A DNA stretch of 64,000 nucleotides, taken from assembly GCA_947488935.1 (NCBI GenBank), contig CANLBN010000002.1:620001-684000 (forward strand), written 5' to 3'. How positions within the stretch are numbered: position 1 is the first letter of the stretch; each line of letters starts with the position of its first letter. Positions 32,450 to 41,398 of the stretch are shown in pieces. The position numbers were made by a program, and so were the translations under genes. The stretch is from an uncultured Pseudomonadales bacterium. GTDB taxonomy: Bacteria; Pseudomonadota; Gammaproteobacteria; Pseudomonadales; Cellvibrionaceae. A model generated the notes under the pieces. That model ran no database searches, was not told the DNA's origin, and saw only the letters and a program-made list of their open reading frames with translations.

Positions 32450-32885
32450 GTATATTGGGGTGATTCTTTATAATTATAAACTATACCCGGCACTGCCCTC
32501 TTCCCTGCTTACTTTCAAACTCCCTATTAAAGGATGTTGCCTTTCCTCTCTCCATTATTGGTATAACCATAAAGCAAGTCAGTAACTTTACCGACTTGTA
32601 GATCAACCCATTTTCTATCTTTAAATGAGTCGTTATAGAGAGTAGAATTGAAAAGCTAAAAGTTATTGGATTTTGTATTGACAGAAATTGGGAAGTTATT
32701 CACAGCTTATTAATATTAAGCCTTTCATATAAATCTATAAATTACTTTAAAATAGATTTGCAGGCTATTGATTTTAAAGGATAAGCAATGCTTTTAAAAA
32801 GAAGGAAGGAATGATCTGATTAAATTTCAATCAAAATTGGATCGTACGATCCAATTTTTAAGATCTCTAGTACTGAGTAGCGCTA
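32450..32885. other. Gene-free stretch upstream of the sprT-like gene
   Basis: About 436 bp. A minus-strand open frame without start (around 32540-32660, with KDRKWVDLQVGKVTDLLYGY) looks like a short gene remnant of unknown family. Near 32840, AATTGGATCG-TAC-GATCCAATT forms a 10 bp dyad that could be an operator for the following gene. Otherwise nothing recognised. Confidence 0.4.
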
Positions 32886-33749
32886 ATGAAACACAATATA
32901 AGTATACAGGAAATGGATGAACCGACGCGACAAATTTATGATGTTCTGATTTATGCCTTTAATTTTTTTAATAAGAAGCTGTTTGCTGATAGCTTACCCA
33001 AATGCATTATTACCTTCCATCGACAACGAAAAGTGATGGGCTATGCAGCCTTTGACCGGTGGACAGACAAGTCAGGTGACAAAGTCAATGAGATCGCCGT
33101 TAATCCCGAATACTTCATGCACTACCCACTCATAGAGATCTTTCAGACCATTTGTCATGAGATGGTCCATATCTGGCAGATTTGTTATGGCACCCCTAGC
33201 CGAAGAGGCTACCACAATAAGGAATGGGCGAAAAAAATGCGCTCCATTGGCCTAATTCCCTCCTCTACTGGGCAGCCTGGTGGCGCAGAAACAGGAGAAT
33301 ATATGATGGACTATATTCTACTCGAAGGGGAATTTCATGAAGCTTGCCAAGAACTGGCGGGTACAGGCTTTGATTTTCCATGGGTAGATGCATTCCCTAT
33401 GTTTAGGCTTGAGAGACCCATCTTAGCTTATACGAGTAATGAAGAATCTGTCGAACTACAACGTAATTTTTATCCTAAAGCCTACAAACATGAACGGACT
33501 CTACCTATTACAGCGGACGATAATACCCTAGAAGGGTTTATCGATGAGACTCAGGCTACTGTAGGCAATGCCGCTGAGCATTTAGACGCGCTCTATGGCG
33601 AACTACCAGAGTATCAGTCGACGAAGCCCCCTCTCCGTTCAGGCAAAACAAAATATACCTGTCGTGGTTGTGGTATCAACGCTTGGGGCAAACCCAATCT
33701 CAAACTGGCTTGCTTAGAGTGTAATCTTGAACTAATAAATATCGATTAA
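32886..33749 (+). CDS. SprT-like metallopeptidase-domain protein
   Basis: A 287-residue protein. The SprT-type domain has the zinc motif ICHEMVHIWQICYG (HExxH) and the preceding family stretch IITFHRQRKVMGYAAFDRW and EIAVNPEYF. A later C-terminal zinc ribbon holds Cys pairs in YTCRGCGINAW and LACLECNLE. Proteins of this shape often sit in mobile islands. The eukaryotic SPRTN relative degrades DNA-protein crosslinks, but the role of bacterial forms is not settled. It is 69 bp upstream of the transposase gene and in the same direction, so it may be an accessory gene of the transposon. Confidence 0.8.
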   Translation: MKHNISIQEMDEPTRQIYDVLIYAFNFFNKKLFADSLPKCIITFHRQRKVMGYAAFDRWTDKSGDKVNEIAVNPEYFMHYPLIEIFQTICHEMVHIWQICYGTPSRRGYHNKEWAKKMRSIGLIPSSTGQPGGAETGEYMMDYILLEGEFHEACQELAGTGFDFPWVDAFPMFRLERPILAYTSNEESVELQRNFYPKAYKHERTLPITADDNTLEGFIDETQATVGNAAEHLDALYGELPEYQSTKPPLRSGKTKYTCRGCGINAWGKPNLKLACLECNLELINID

Positions 33750-33818
33750 ATCACAGCTACATTTTTGCTCTTATGTACACTCAAGGTCCCTAAAACTAAC
33801 AAGTTAACAGGAGCAACC

Positions 33819-36800
33819 ATGACAAGAGCATTTAGGATTCTCGATGATGATGAACAGCTAAAGCATGACAACCCACCTACCTTTAACGCCATTGATCGCA
33901 AAAGAGCCTTTTATATACCTAAAAACTTTGAGAGGACTTTAAACGCTATTCGCGGCAGTGCGAACAAAGTCTATCTTTTAGTTAATTTTGCGTATTTTAA
34001 AGAAACGGCACAGTTTTACCCTGAATTTAATCCACGTGATATTAGGTACGCTTGTAAGCTCCTTAATATTGAGAATAAGTATTCAGCGATCAGTAAAGCA
34101 AGCTATACGTCTCGTGTTCAGCATGAGAAAAAGATTATTGAATATTTTGGAATGCAAAAATTCAATAATGACATAAAGGTACAGGTAAGAAATTATTTAC
34201 AGATCAAGTTACGAGAAAATAGAAGCCCCCGTGATATTTTTTTTGACATTATCGACTTCCTGAAAGATATTAAATGCCAGATACCTAAATACTCTATACT
34301 CGCAACCTTAATCAGTAAAGCATATAACGAAGAACGTCAGCAGCACCTATCTATCATTGAAACATTGAGTAGTGAAGCAAAGCGAAAACTAGAGACACTC
34401 GTAGAGCGGAATGATACGTATAGCGGAAATATTAAGTATCAACTGACTCATTCAAGCAGGTTTTCTCATTCTACAAAGCCTAAAAAAGTTAGAGAAAATA
34501 TAAGGAGAAATAGTGACTTACAAGATATTTATAATTCAGTAAGTGGTGTATTTGAAAAATTAAACCTTACAACGGAACAAATACGTAGTTTTTCTACATC
34601 AGCAGAATTACAAGATGTCATTCAGTTAAAGAGAAAAAGTGAGTCTCTGCGCAATCTTTATTTAACGGTTTACACAGCAAATCAATACTATCGATTACAA
34701 GACATTCTGATTAAAAGCTTACTCAATATTATAAAAACTGCATTTTCTGCTGCGGAAAAGCAAGCTAAAGATGCGTATTATAAAAATCAGAAAGCTAGAG
34801 AAGAAAGTATCGATGGGCTAGCAGAAAATGCAGATTCACTGATTAACCAAGTCAAAAGAATGGAAAGTATTATTAGAGATGCCTCACTTGATGCAGAAGC
34901 TAAAATAGCGAAGCTTTCAAAGTATATTGATAAACAGAAAAAATCTACAGAAGACAGGAAAAAAGACATTGATAACATCAATATAGACTTGATTAAAACA
35001 TCAGCAAGAACACTATTCTTTAAGTTTCTTGAAGAAAAAGCAACAAGCCTTAAACTCACTTGCAAACCTATCATTCTTTCTCTGGAATTTGACTATTCAT
35101 GCTCAAACAGTCACTTGGCTAAGGCGATACAGTACTATCGTCTCAATGCTGGCTCTATCAAAAACGATGCCCCTATTAGTTTTTTGCCTAAACAGGATAA
35201 ACACTGGATAGTGGGAGATGATTATTTTAATAGCGATTTGTATACCATGTATTTATTTAGAGAAGTGTGTAAGGCGCTAATTGCTGGGGATTTAGCTCTC
35301 ATGCATTCTCATAAATACTTAGGCCTTGAGCGTTCACTTATATCGAAAGAGACATTTAAGCGAAACCGAAAAAAAATCTTAGCCGATACGAATATGACTC
35401 AATATGGTGACGTTGAAAAGCTCTTAAATAAACTCGCAATTGATTTAGATGAAACATACACATCAGTTAATAGCAATATACTGAATGGAAAAAATACCTA
35501 TATAGGTGGTAATGTTAAGGAAGGCTTAACCGTCCACTCAGAGAGGAATACACAGCTGTCACCGGAAGAAATACAACTAAACAACACAACGGAGCTCTAC
35601 CCGGCAGAGAATTCAATCAGCTTAGTGGAAGCATTAAATACGGTAAATAACGCTTGCGGGTTTTTACGAGAATTTGGTCACAGAGAGCATAAATATATTA
35701 AGAAAAGACCTAATAATACAACGTTTTTTGCTGTCATTATGTCGTTAGCTCACCACTTTAAATCCTCTACTTTCTCAAAACTGGCTGATGCGGTTAATAA
35801 AAATAGTGTCGAGTCTGCGATGAAAGCCTATGCGACTAAAGAAAATTTCAAACGAGCCAATGACTTAATTATCAATTTTGTAGATAAATTACCACTAGCA
35901 GACTTATTTGATGAAGAAATTAGTTCATCTGATGGACAAAAGTATATTGCTCTCAAAGAGTCACTTAATTCTAATTATTCGTTTAAATATGGTGGTAAAG
36001 ATCGTGTTTTGGTTGAATATAAGTCTTCAGAGGCAAGGCATCTTAGCTTTTCTCCGTATTTGATCAATGGAGCAGAACTTGAAGCGCATTATTTATTCGA
36101 TGCATTATTCAACTCAGGCGCAATACGTGTTCATAGTCATAGTACTGACTCGCATGGAGCCACGTTGGCAAATTTTGCACTGGCCTCTTTAACAGATATT
36201 GAATTTTCGCCGAGAATTAAAAACTTTCAGAAATGTGAGCTATATTCACTAACGAGTATTTCTAAATATAATAAGTCTAAGTTCCCTATTTCTCCAACCA
36301 GAAAAATTAAAGTAGATCTAATCAAAGAGCACTATGAAAACATTTTACGTATTGTGGCTTCTCTAAAATTAGGGGTAACAACATCGAATCAGTTATTTAG
36401 ACGCTTAAATTCATATTCAAAAAACAACTCTCTTTACGAAGCTATTGTTGAATTCGGACGAATTCATAGAACGTTGCATATTTTAAAATATATGGACGAC
36501 AAAGCATACCGAAGTAAAATACAAACCCAGCTTAATAAAGGTGAACATCTTAATAATTTGGATAAGGTGTTAGCAATCGGTGCACCTGGCTATAACGTTG
36601 CCAATAAAGAGGATCAAGAATTGATAGTGTCGGCAAAAGCCTTACTTAAAAACGTTATGATATGCTGGAATTATATGCACTTATCGCAAAAAATCATTAA
36701 TGCAAAAAACCCTATTGAAAAGCTGCAGATCCTCCATCAAATAAAGAATAGCTGGCCAGCGGTTTGGAAGCACTTTTTAATCTGGGGAAAATTCGATTTG

Positions 36801-36875
36801 TCGGCAGAGAATGCCCAAGATTCTCAAAACTTTCAAGTTGAAAAAATGATCGATCCTAACCTGTTGAAATTCTAA
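33819..36875 (+). CDS. tnpA: Tn3-family transposase
   Basis: A 1018-residue transposase. The N-terminal DUF4158 domain (FYIPKNFERTLNAIRGSANK, FNPRDIRYACKLL) is followed by a long helical middle with coiled coil (~350-400), then the DDE catalytic domain. The triad is visible as D705 (SSSDGQKY), D777 (STDSHG) and E909 (LNKGEHLNN), with spacing close to that of Tn3 TnpA. ATG 33819 is chosen because CAGGAGC lies 7 nt before it; the frame upstream to 33765 lacks a ribosome site. The gene is full length with no visible frameshift. Its 3' end points to end-like sequences at 37023-37130, as in other Tn3 elements. A serine resolvase is absent; the tyrosine recombinase may serve instead. Confidence 0.88.
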   Translation: MTRAFRILDDDEQLKHDNPPTFNAIDRKRAFYIPKNFERTLNAIRGSANKVYLLVNFAYFKETAQFYPEFNPRDIRYACKLLNIENKYSAISKASYTSRVQHEKKIIEYFGMQKFNNDIKVQVRNYLQIKLRENRSPRDIFFDIIDFLKDIKCQIPKYSILATLISKAYNEERQQHLSIIETLSSEAKRKLETLVERNDTYSGNIKYQLTHSSRFSHSTKPKKVRENIRRNSDLQDIYNSVSGVFEKLNLTTEQIRSFSTSAELQDVIQLKRKSESLRNLYLTVYTANQYYRLQDILIKSLLNIIKTAFSAAEKQAKDAYYKNQKAREESIDGLAENADSLINQVKRMESIIRDASLDAEAKIAKLSKYIDKQKKSTEDRKKDIDNINIDLIKTSARTLFFKFLEEKATSLKLTCKPIILSLEFDYSCSNSHLAKAIQYYRLNAGSIKNDAPISFLPKQDKHWIVGDDYFNSDLYTMYLFREVCKALIAGDLALMHSHKYLGLERSLISKETFKRNRKKILADTNMTQYGDVEKLLNKLAIDLDETYTSVNSNILNGKNTYIGGNVKEGLTVHSERNTQLSPEEIQLNNTTELYPAENSISLVEALNTVNNACGFLREFGHREHKYIKKRPNNTTFFAVIMSLAHHFKSSTFSKLADAVNKNSVESAMKAYATKENFKRANDLIINFVDKLPLADLFDEEISSSDGQKYIALKESLNSNYSFKYGGKDRVLVEYKSSEARHLSFSPYLINGAELEAHYLFDALFNSGAIRVHSHSTDSHGATLANFALASLTDIEFSPRIKNFQKCELYSLTSISKYNKSKFPISPTRKIKVDLIKEHYENILRIVASLKLGVTTSNQLFRRLNSYSKNNSLYEAIVEFGRIHRTLHILKYMDDKAYRSKIQTQLNKGEHLNNLDKVLAIGAPGYNVANKEDQELIVSAKALLKNVMICWNYMHLSQKIINAKNPIEKLQILHQIKNSWPAVWKHFLIWGKFDLSAENAQDSQNFQVEKMIDPNLLKF

Positions 36876-37022
36876 GCACCCTACTCTCACACAAACAAGG
36901 ACGTTGACTTTAGTTAATTTCTATTGATATTAATCCTCCAAAACACGTCTTAAATGTTTAGTCATATGCATACCTTAATAGCACTATTAGACTATTAAAT
37001 ATACATTTTCCAAAAAATAGTA

Positions 37023-37060
37023 GTTTCAGTGGCCTTATTTCAGGAAATTTAAATTACCCT
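37023..37060 (-). repeat. Tn3-type end-like sequence, site E
   Basis: Read on the minus strand it starts AGGGTAATTTAAATTTCC and continues GAAATAAGGCCACTGAAAC. The 38 bp length and inner GAAATAA...CAC pattern resemble the inner half of Tn21-type ends. It lies 148 bp beyond the transposase stop, the expected place for a Tn3-family terminal repeat. No matching left partner was found in the window. Confidence 0.45.
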
Positions 37061-37092
37061 ATCTAACTGATTTTCATGGTAAATTTAGATTT

Positions 37093-37130
37093 TAGAAGAG
37101 TTAAAAATGCAGTTTGCAGGTAATTACCCT
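37093..37130 (-). repeat. Variant of the 38 bp end sequence, site B
   Basis: The outer 23 bp (AGGGTAATTACCTGCAAACT and on) plus the five bases outside it are identical to site A; the inner 15 bp differ. It is in the same orientation as site E, 70 bp further out, and in inverted orientation to site A. Confidence 0.65.
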
Positions 37131-37187
37131 ATATAAGATTTTATTAGATTAAGGCAGAGATATGCCTAGTATAGATAGGATTATACC

Positions 37188-37222
37188 TATAGTCTACTAC
37201 TTAACAGTATTAGACATAATAA
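37188..37222 (+). repeat. 35 bp inverted repeat, right arm
   Basis: TATAGTCTACTAC and GTATTAGACATAATAA are the conserved blocks; 32 of 35 positions match the reverse complement of 29059-29093. It lies 58 bp outside site B. Confidence 0.7.
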
Positions 37223-37410
37223 AGATTTGCATCTATCCACTAATACCAATCCTCTCAGAGTCGTTCTATTCTCGAATATTTATTTGACCAAGAAATAACT
37301 TTAGCAATTCATCATGTTAAAGTGAGTGCTAATAAGAAAGAGCGTAATATACCTTTTCTGTTATCGATTGCAGTAGTAGTTGTAGGTATATGGTTCTTAA
37401 TAAACAACAC

Positions 37411-37500
37411 ATAACAAATCAGTTAACTTCGCTCCTATCGTTGCTGGACAGCCTATGCGTTGCTCCAAGATGTGAGCACGTACCTTAGGCAGTTAATTAG
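37411..37500 (+). other. Possible attC-like recombination site (gene-cassette debris)
   Basis: It begins ATAACAAATCAGTTAAC and ends CCTTAGGCAGTTAATTAG, with an imperfect dyad between, and is followed 3 bp later by the start of a hydrolase gene. The opening resembles the R''/L'' end of integron attC sites. A second start-like stretch (GCCTAACAAGTGC) lies about 120 bp after that gene. No IntI-type integrase is present. Tentative. Confidence 0.3.
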
Positions 37501-37502
37501 CA

Positions 37503-38405
37503 ATGAAAACTAATGAACGAAAACTGGCAATAAAAAATTTACTTAGCTTATCGGATGGCCGACAGCTTTGTTATGCAGAATATGGTGATCCGGATGGCAA
37601 GCCAATCTTTTTATTTCATGGAAATCCCGGATCAAGATTATCTTGGGGCTTGTATCCAGGCTCCCCTTTTTTACAAAAAGTTCATCTTATAGCACCTGAC
37701 AGGCCTGGCTATGGACTAACTGATTTTCACAAAAATGCTTTGACGTCCTGGCCTAGTGATATGCTTGAACTCGCCGAACATCTTGGTATCGACAAGTTCG
37801 CTGTTTTTGGTCCTTCAGGTGGCGGGCCTTTTGCACTGGCTTGCGCCTGGAAAATACCTGAGCGAATAAACGCAATCGGCCTTTTTGGCAGTGTTGGTCC
37901 TAATGTACCTGAAGCAACGGATGGTGCGATAAAATCCTTGCGCCTACTTTGGAAAATAGCCAATCCTTTATTTTGGTTAGTAAAACTACAGATGAAGGCT
38001 ATTGCATGGGTGGCAAAAAAAGAGCCAGAAAAGATTGCATTGAAAATGCGAGATCTGGAGTTGTCGGAATCGGATAAGTTGATCTTTGATCGCCCCGAGA
38101 TTAGAAACGTGTTTAAAATAACATTTCCCGAAGCATATCGACAAAATGGAATCGGTTCTGCTTATGACTCCACTATCCCGGCAAAATGGCCTATTCCACT
38201 TACCGAAATCAAAACCAGGGTCTACGTGTGGCATGCAGAAGACGATTTACTGGTTGGTAATATGGCGAAGTATATTGCAAATAAATTACCCAACTCTCAC
38301 TTGACATGCTTACCTGATACTGGGCATCTGTGGATACTAGATCATTTTAAAGAAGTTCTTGAGCCGTTGATTGCTGAAGACGAAGAGCAGTATAAAAATA
38401 ATTAG
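37503..38405 (+). CDS. Alpha/beta hydrolase
   Basis: A 300-residue alpha/beta-hydrolase fold enzyme. The oxyanion-region motif FLFHGNPGSRLSW and the second motif APDRPGYGLTD precede the nucleophile elbow GPSGGGPFALA (Ser in G-x-S-x-G). The late acid is probably in YVWHAEDDLL, and the catalytic His in PDTGHLWILDH. There is no signal peptide. Such enzymes are esterases, epoxide hydrolases or lactonases; the substrate is not predictable. It stands alone between two possible cassette-site remnants and has no operon partners. Confidence 0.85.
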   Translation: MKTNERKLAIKNLLSLSDGRQLCYAEYGDPDGKPIFLFHGNPGSRLSWGLYPGSPFLQKVHLIAPDRPGYGLTDFHKNALTSWPSDMLELAEHLGIDKFAVFGPSGGGPFALACAWKIPERINAIGLFGSVGPNVPEATDGAIKSLRLLWKIANPLFWLVKLQMKAIAWVAKKEPEKIALKMRDLELSESDKLIFDRPEIRNVFKITFPEAYRQNGIGSAYDSTIPAKWPIPLTEIKTRVYVWHAEDDLLVGNMAKYIANKLPNSHLTCLPDTGHLWILDHFKEVLEPLIAEDEEQYKNN

Positions 38406-38604
38406 TTATCTCAATAGAGATAGATTCGGTTTGTTGTTCTTCATTAATGGATAGGAGTAGTAATAGTTTCACTGTGTGCAAAAAAGATTCTTGGGCGACT
38501 ATTTTGTTAAAAATGACATTGCCTAACAAGTGCTTTTTGCTTTCCGCTTCATATGTATTAAACGATGTTTAAATTAATAAAGGATATTTAGTAAAGAATC
38601 TGCA

Positions 38605-38700
38605 TGGTATGAGCCTGAGGACCCTACTCCCAGAGAATTCTGTCCGTGCTGTGATTATGTCACTTTGCCTGAGAGAGGAAATTATCCAATATGTTTTTGA
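38605..38700 (+). pseudogene. Fragment of a CPCC-type Cys-rich protein
   Basis: The frame encodes WYEPEDPTPREFCPCCDYVT and LPERGNYPICF, then stops. The FCPCCxYxTLPERGNYxIC signature is that of the short CPCC zinc-binding family. The normal continuation (CPVCFWEDD) is collapsed and there is no start codon, so this is a truncated remnant. Confidence 0.5.
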
Positions 38701-38968
38701 GAAACGGCATCTCCTCTTCTCATTACAAGCCCCGTATTCCTAAAAATTAATGGAAAGTACGTTACGAAATCAGACCTATCTACTCTTAACTTCAATCAAA
38801 GTCTCTAACAGTAATGCTTGTATTATTTTCTTATGAATAAATAGAAAATAATACAATCTCGCCCTAATGGTGAAAAAATCGAGGCAACTCACGTTCTCTT
38901 TAATGTTCGCTCCTCATTCGGCAAAGTGCTATTCCAATATCCTCTAAATACTCAGTGATAAGAGTTCA

Positions 38969-39000
38969 CGACACATATTGATATAAATCAATATGTGTCG
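38969..39000. promoter_or_regulatory. Perfect 14 bp inverted repeat upstream of the lipoprotein gene
   Basis: CGACACATATTGAT and ATCAATATGTGTCG are exact reverse complements around the 4 nt loop ATAA. No T-run follows on the plus strand. It lies 106 bp before the lipoprotein ATG and could be a repressor operator or an mRNA hairpin. Confidence 0.5.
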
Positions 39001-39105
39001 TTGGCCGCACTTATACAATTGGGCTGTACCTTAATTTATAAGTAATATTATACGCCTCAGATTTCTTTTCAAAACGAGTTCGATCTGATCGACAGGAGTA
39101 TTTTG

Positions 39106-39732
39106 ATGTTCACTTACTTACCACGTTCATTTTTTATTGCATTTTGTATCACCGCACTAACTGGATGCGCTACCACAGCTCTTGCTCCGCAGTCCGGCTT
39201 CCTTGGCAACTATATATATTTCGCAACCGACCCAAATGATAAAAGCCTTATGTGGTGGGAACAAAAGGGTTTTGATTGGCGGCAATACGACAAGATCATG
39301 ATCGACCCCGTAGTTATCTATTTTCACGACGACGCGCAAGGCAAAGGTATCCACCCAGACTCGCTCAGTAAACTGACTAGTCAGTGTCGACAGGAAGCGA
39401 TTAAGCAACTATCTAATGACTTCGAGGTCGTCGAAGCGCCTGGCGCTGGTGTCTTACGAGTACGTGCTGCCTTAACTAATGTTATACCCGCCAATGCTAA
39501 ATTGAATGTCGCCAGTACGCTTCTAGCATTTGTTCCACTTGATATGGGTGGTGCATCAATGGAAGTTGAGTTCATCGACGCGCAGTCTCAAGTCCGTCAG
39601 GCCGCAGGCATGGACACCAAGCTCGGTATTCCCACACAAGTTCGAGCGGGCTTCACGTCACTGGGGCATGCGCGTCAAGCATGCAAAGAGTGGTCTAAAG
39701 AACTAGTCACAGCCTTGAAAACAAACCCGTAA
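39106..39732 (+). CDS. DUF3313-like lipoprotein
   Basis: A 208-residue lipoprotein with signal and lipobox ALTGCATT. WRQYDKIMIDPVVIYF and a hydrophilic body ending KEWSKELVTALKTN are typical of the DUF3313 family of cell-envelope proteins. Function is unknown. ATG 39106 is chosen over the upstream TTG because AGGAG lies 8 nt before it. It is 23 bp from the Acg-like gene and probably co-transcribed with it. Confidence 0.7.
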   Translation: MFTYLPRSFFIAFCITALTGCATTALAPQSGFLGNYIYFATDPNDKSLMWWEQKGFDWRQYDKIMIDPVVIYFHDDAQGKGIHPDSLSKLTSQCRQEAIKQLSNDFEVVEAPGAGVLRVRAALTNVIPANAKLNVASTLLAFVPLDMGGASMEVEFIDAQSQVRQAAGMDTKLGIPTQVRAGFTSLGHARQACKEWSKELVTALKTNP

Positions 39733-39755
39733 ATAGCGATGAATTTAAAACGAAA

Positions 39756-40859
39756 ATGAATATTGATTACCAGCGTAGGAGATTCCTTATTCAAACTGCA
39801 ACCGCAGCAGCAGCGCTACAACTCGGCGGTTGTGGCAGAGGAGATGCACGATACCAAGACATCAATATTCAATCGCGACAACCGCTTGCCCCCAACGCAA
39901 GCGCATTGGAGCTGATTCGCTACGCCACCTTGTCAGCGAACGGGCACAACACACAACCGTGGTTCTTCGACGTGCTTGATAACGACATCCGTATATTACC
40001 CGATATATCGCGCCGCACGCCTGTGGTTGACCCCGATGACCATCACTTATATGCCAGCCTCGGCTGCGCGGCAGAAAATTTATCTATCGCAGCAAAAGCT
40101 TGGGGGATATCAGGCGAAGTGGCAATTAAGACCGGGGAACAAACCAATGTGATTATCGATACTACAGCCGATACGACAGCGTCTGGCCGTTCGGCCCCTC
40201 CTCTGTTCAATGCAATCACCCAGCGTCAAGTTACCCGCGCGCAGTACGAGGGAAAGCCTGCTCCTGTAGACGTTCTTGAGCGACTCAATAAGGCTGCAAA
40301 CAGCTATGGTGTCGATGCGTATATGGTGACTGATAATAATCAGAAGGAGCAGATACTAGAGCTGGTAGTTGATGGCAACTCGCAGCAGATGGACAACCCC
40401 GCATTCGTACAGGAATTAAAAGATTGGGTTCGCTTTAACGCGAGCTCGGCGGCGGAGACTAGAGATGGTCTCTATGCTGCCTGTTCTGGCAACCCAGAAT
40501 CACCAACGTTAATAGGCTCCACCCTGTTCAACTTATTTTTCACGAAAGATGCAGAAAATGATAAGTACCGCGATCATATTCGCAGTTCTTCAGGCTTGAT
40601 GGTCTTTGTTGCAAATCAGGACGATCCTGAAGGATGGATCAATGCCGGCCGTGCATACGAACGGTTCGCACTACAAGCAACATTGGATGGATTAAAAAAT
40701 GCATTCGTAAACCAGGCGGTAGAGGAACTTGATATGCGAATCAGGCTGCAATCACTTTTTAATCTTGGAGACCGACGGCCAAATTTCGTGGTTCGATTCG
40801 GTTATGGCGATGCACTGCCAATGTCACTCAGGCGTGCGGTGGCCGACGTAGTGATCTGA
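39756..40859 (+). CDS. Acg-like nitroreductase-family protein with Tat signal
   Basis: A 367-residue protein starting with a twin-Arg signal (RRRFLIQTATAAAALQLGGC); the GGC could also be a lipobox, so a Tat-exported lipoprotein is possible. LELIRYATLSANGHNTQPW, LGCAAENLSIAAKAWG and YERFALQATLDGLKNAFVNQ match the Acg branch of the nitroreductase fold, in which two half-domains bind flavin poorly or in a lidded pocket. Reductase activity is uncertain for this branch. Its neighbours (lipoprotein, membrane protein, hydrolase) suggest a four-gene operon. Confidence 0.8.
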   Translation: MNIDYQRRRFLIQTATAAAALQLGGCGRGDARYQDINIQSRQPLAPNASALELIRYATLSANGHNTQPWFFDVLDNDIRILPDISRRTPVVDPDDHHLYASLGCAAENLSIAAKAWGISGEVAIKTGEQTNVIIDTTADTTASGRSAPPLFNAITQRQVTRAQYEGKPAPVDVLERLNKAANSYGVDAYMVTDNNQKEQILELVVDGNSQQMDNPAFVQELKDWVRFNASSAAETRDGLYAACSGNPESPTLIGSTLFNLFFTKDAENDKYRDHIRSSSGLMVFVANQDDPEGWINAGRAYERFALQATLDGLKNAFVNQAVEELDMRIRLQSLFNLGDRRPNFVVRFGYGDALPMSLRRAVADVVI

Positions 40860-40936
40860 GCTTTGTTTGGCTTTTGGCATTATTCGTAACAGGGTCACAC
40901 CATTGGATAATAGTTACGTTATTGGGTAATTGAGCT

Positions 40937-41398
40937 ATGCCGTTAATCAGCACTACTTCAGAGCACTCGCAGCAACGAGATCGGCAATCTTCAACGCCAA
41001 TCGGCAAGCATAGCGGCGCGCTTCACGTATTATTTTATCTTGGTCTTGCACTGCTGACTTGCCATGAGCTTGATGCAGTTGCGCGGCATGAGTGGCGATT
41101 ACTACCCGGCTTAAACGGGCTAGACGATGAATTAGTAGTAACTGCCTTCGTCTTGCTGCATATACCCATATTCGTTGCCTTGTTTTGGCTGTCCGGCCAC
41201 AGATCCGATACGGTACGCCTACGAAGTCAGCTGGCAATCGATGCATTTCTCCTCATCCATGCGTTGATGCATTTCGCCATGGCCGATCATGCGCTCTACG
41301 AATTCTCACCACCCGTTGAAACAATAACTATTTATGGCGGTGCCCTAGTTGGATTGACGCATGCGATTCTGGTCTTTTGGGCTATGAAAGCGGAATGA
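40937..41398 (+). CDS. Small multi-pass membrane protein (DUF6713-like)
   Basis: A 153-residue protein with a polar N-terminus and four hydrophobic segments (~28-45, 68-85, 97-115, 130-148). Conserved-looking motifs are CHELDAVARHEWRLLPG after the first helix and LIHALMHFAMADH. I associate these with the DUF6713 family, function unknown. The His/Asp/Glu-rich loop might hold metal. Its stop overlaps the next start as ATGA, so it is coupled to the hydrolase gene. Confidence 0.6.
   Translation: MPLISTTSEHSQQRDRQSSTPIGKHSGALHVLFYLGLALLTCHELDAVARHEWRLLPGLNGLDDELVVTAFVLLHIPIFVALFWLSGHRSDTVRLRSQLAIDAFLLIHALMHFAMADHALYEFSPPVETITIYGGALVGLTHAILVFWAMKAE

Larger units (their letters stand above)
36876..37502. 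other. Element-end region downstream of the transposase
   Basis: About 630 bp without an intact gene. In order it holds end-like sequences E and B, the right arm of the 35 bp inverted repeat, a short membrane-protein remnant (HHVKVSANKKERNIPFLLSI, then a hydrophobic run, stop near 37413) without a convincing start, and an attC-like stretch just before the hydrolase gene. Confidence 0.5.
38406..39105. other. Long intergenic region with a gene fragment and a dyad
   Basis: About 700 bp between the hydrolase and the lipoprotein gene. It contains the CPCC-type fragment at 38605-38700 and the 14 bp perfect inverted repeat at 38969-39000, described separately. The rest shows no gene; ATAATACAA-type AT-rich sequence dominates. 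Confidence 0.5.

Noticed and set aside
37023..37060. Site E as a proven right terminal repeat of the Tn3 element
   Set aside because: No inverted partner was found on the left side of the transposase; kept only as end-like.
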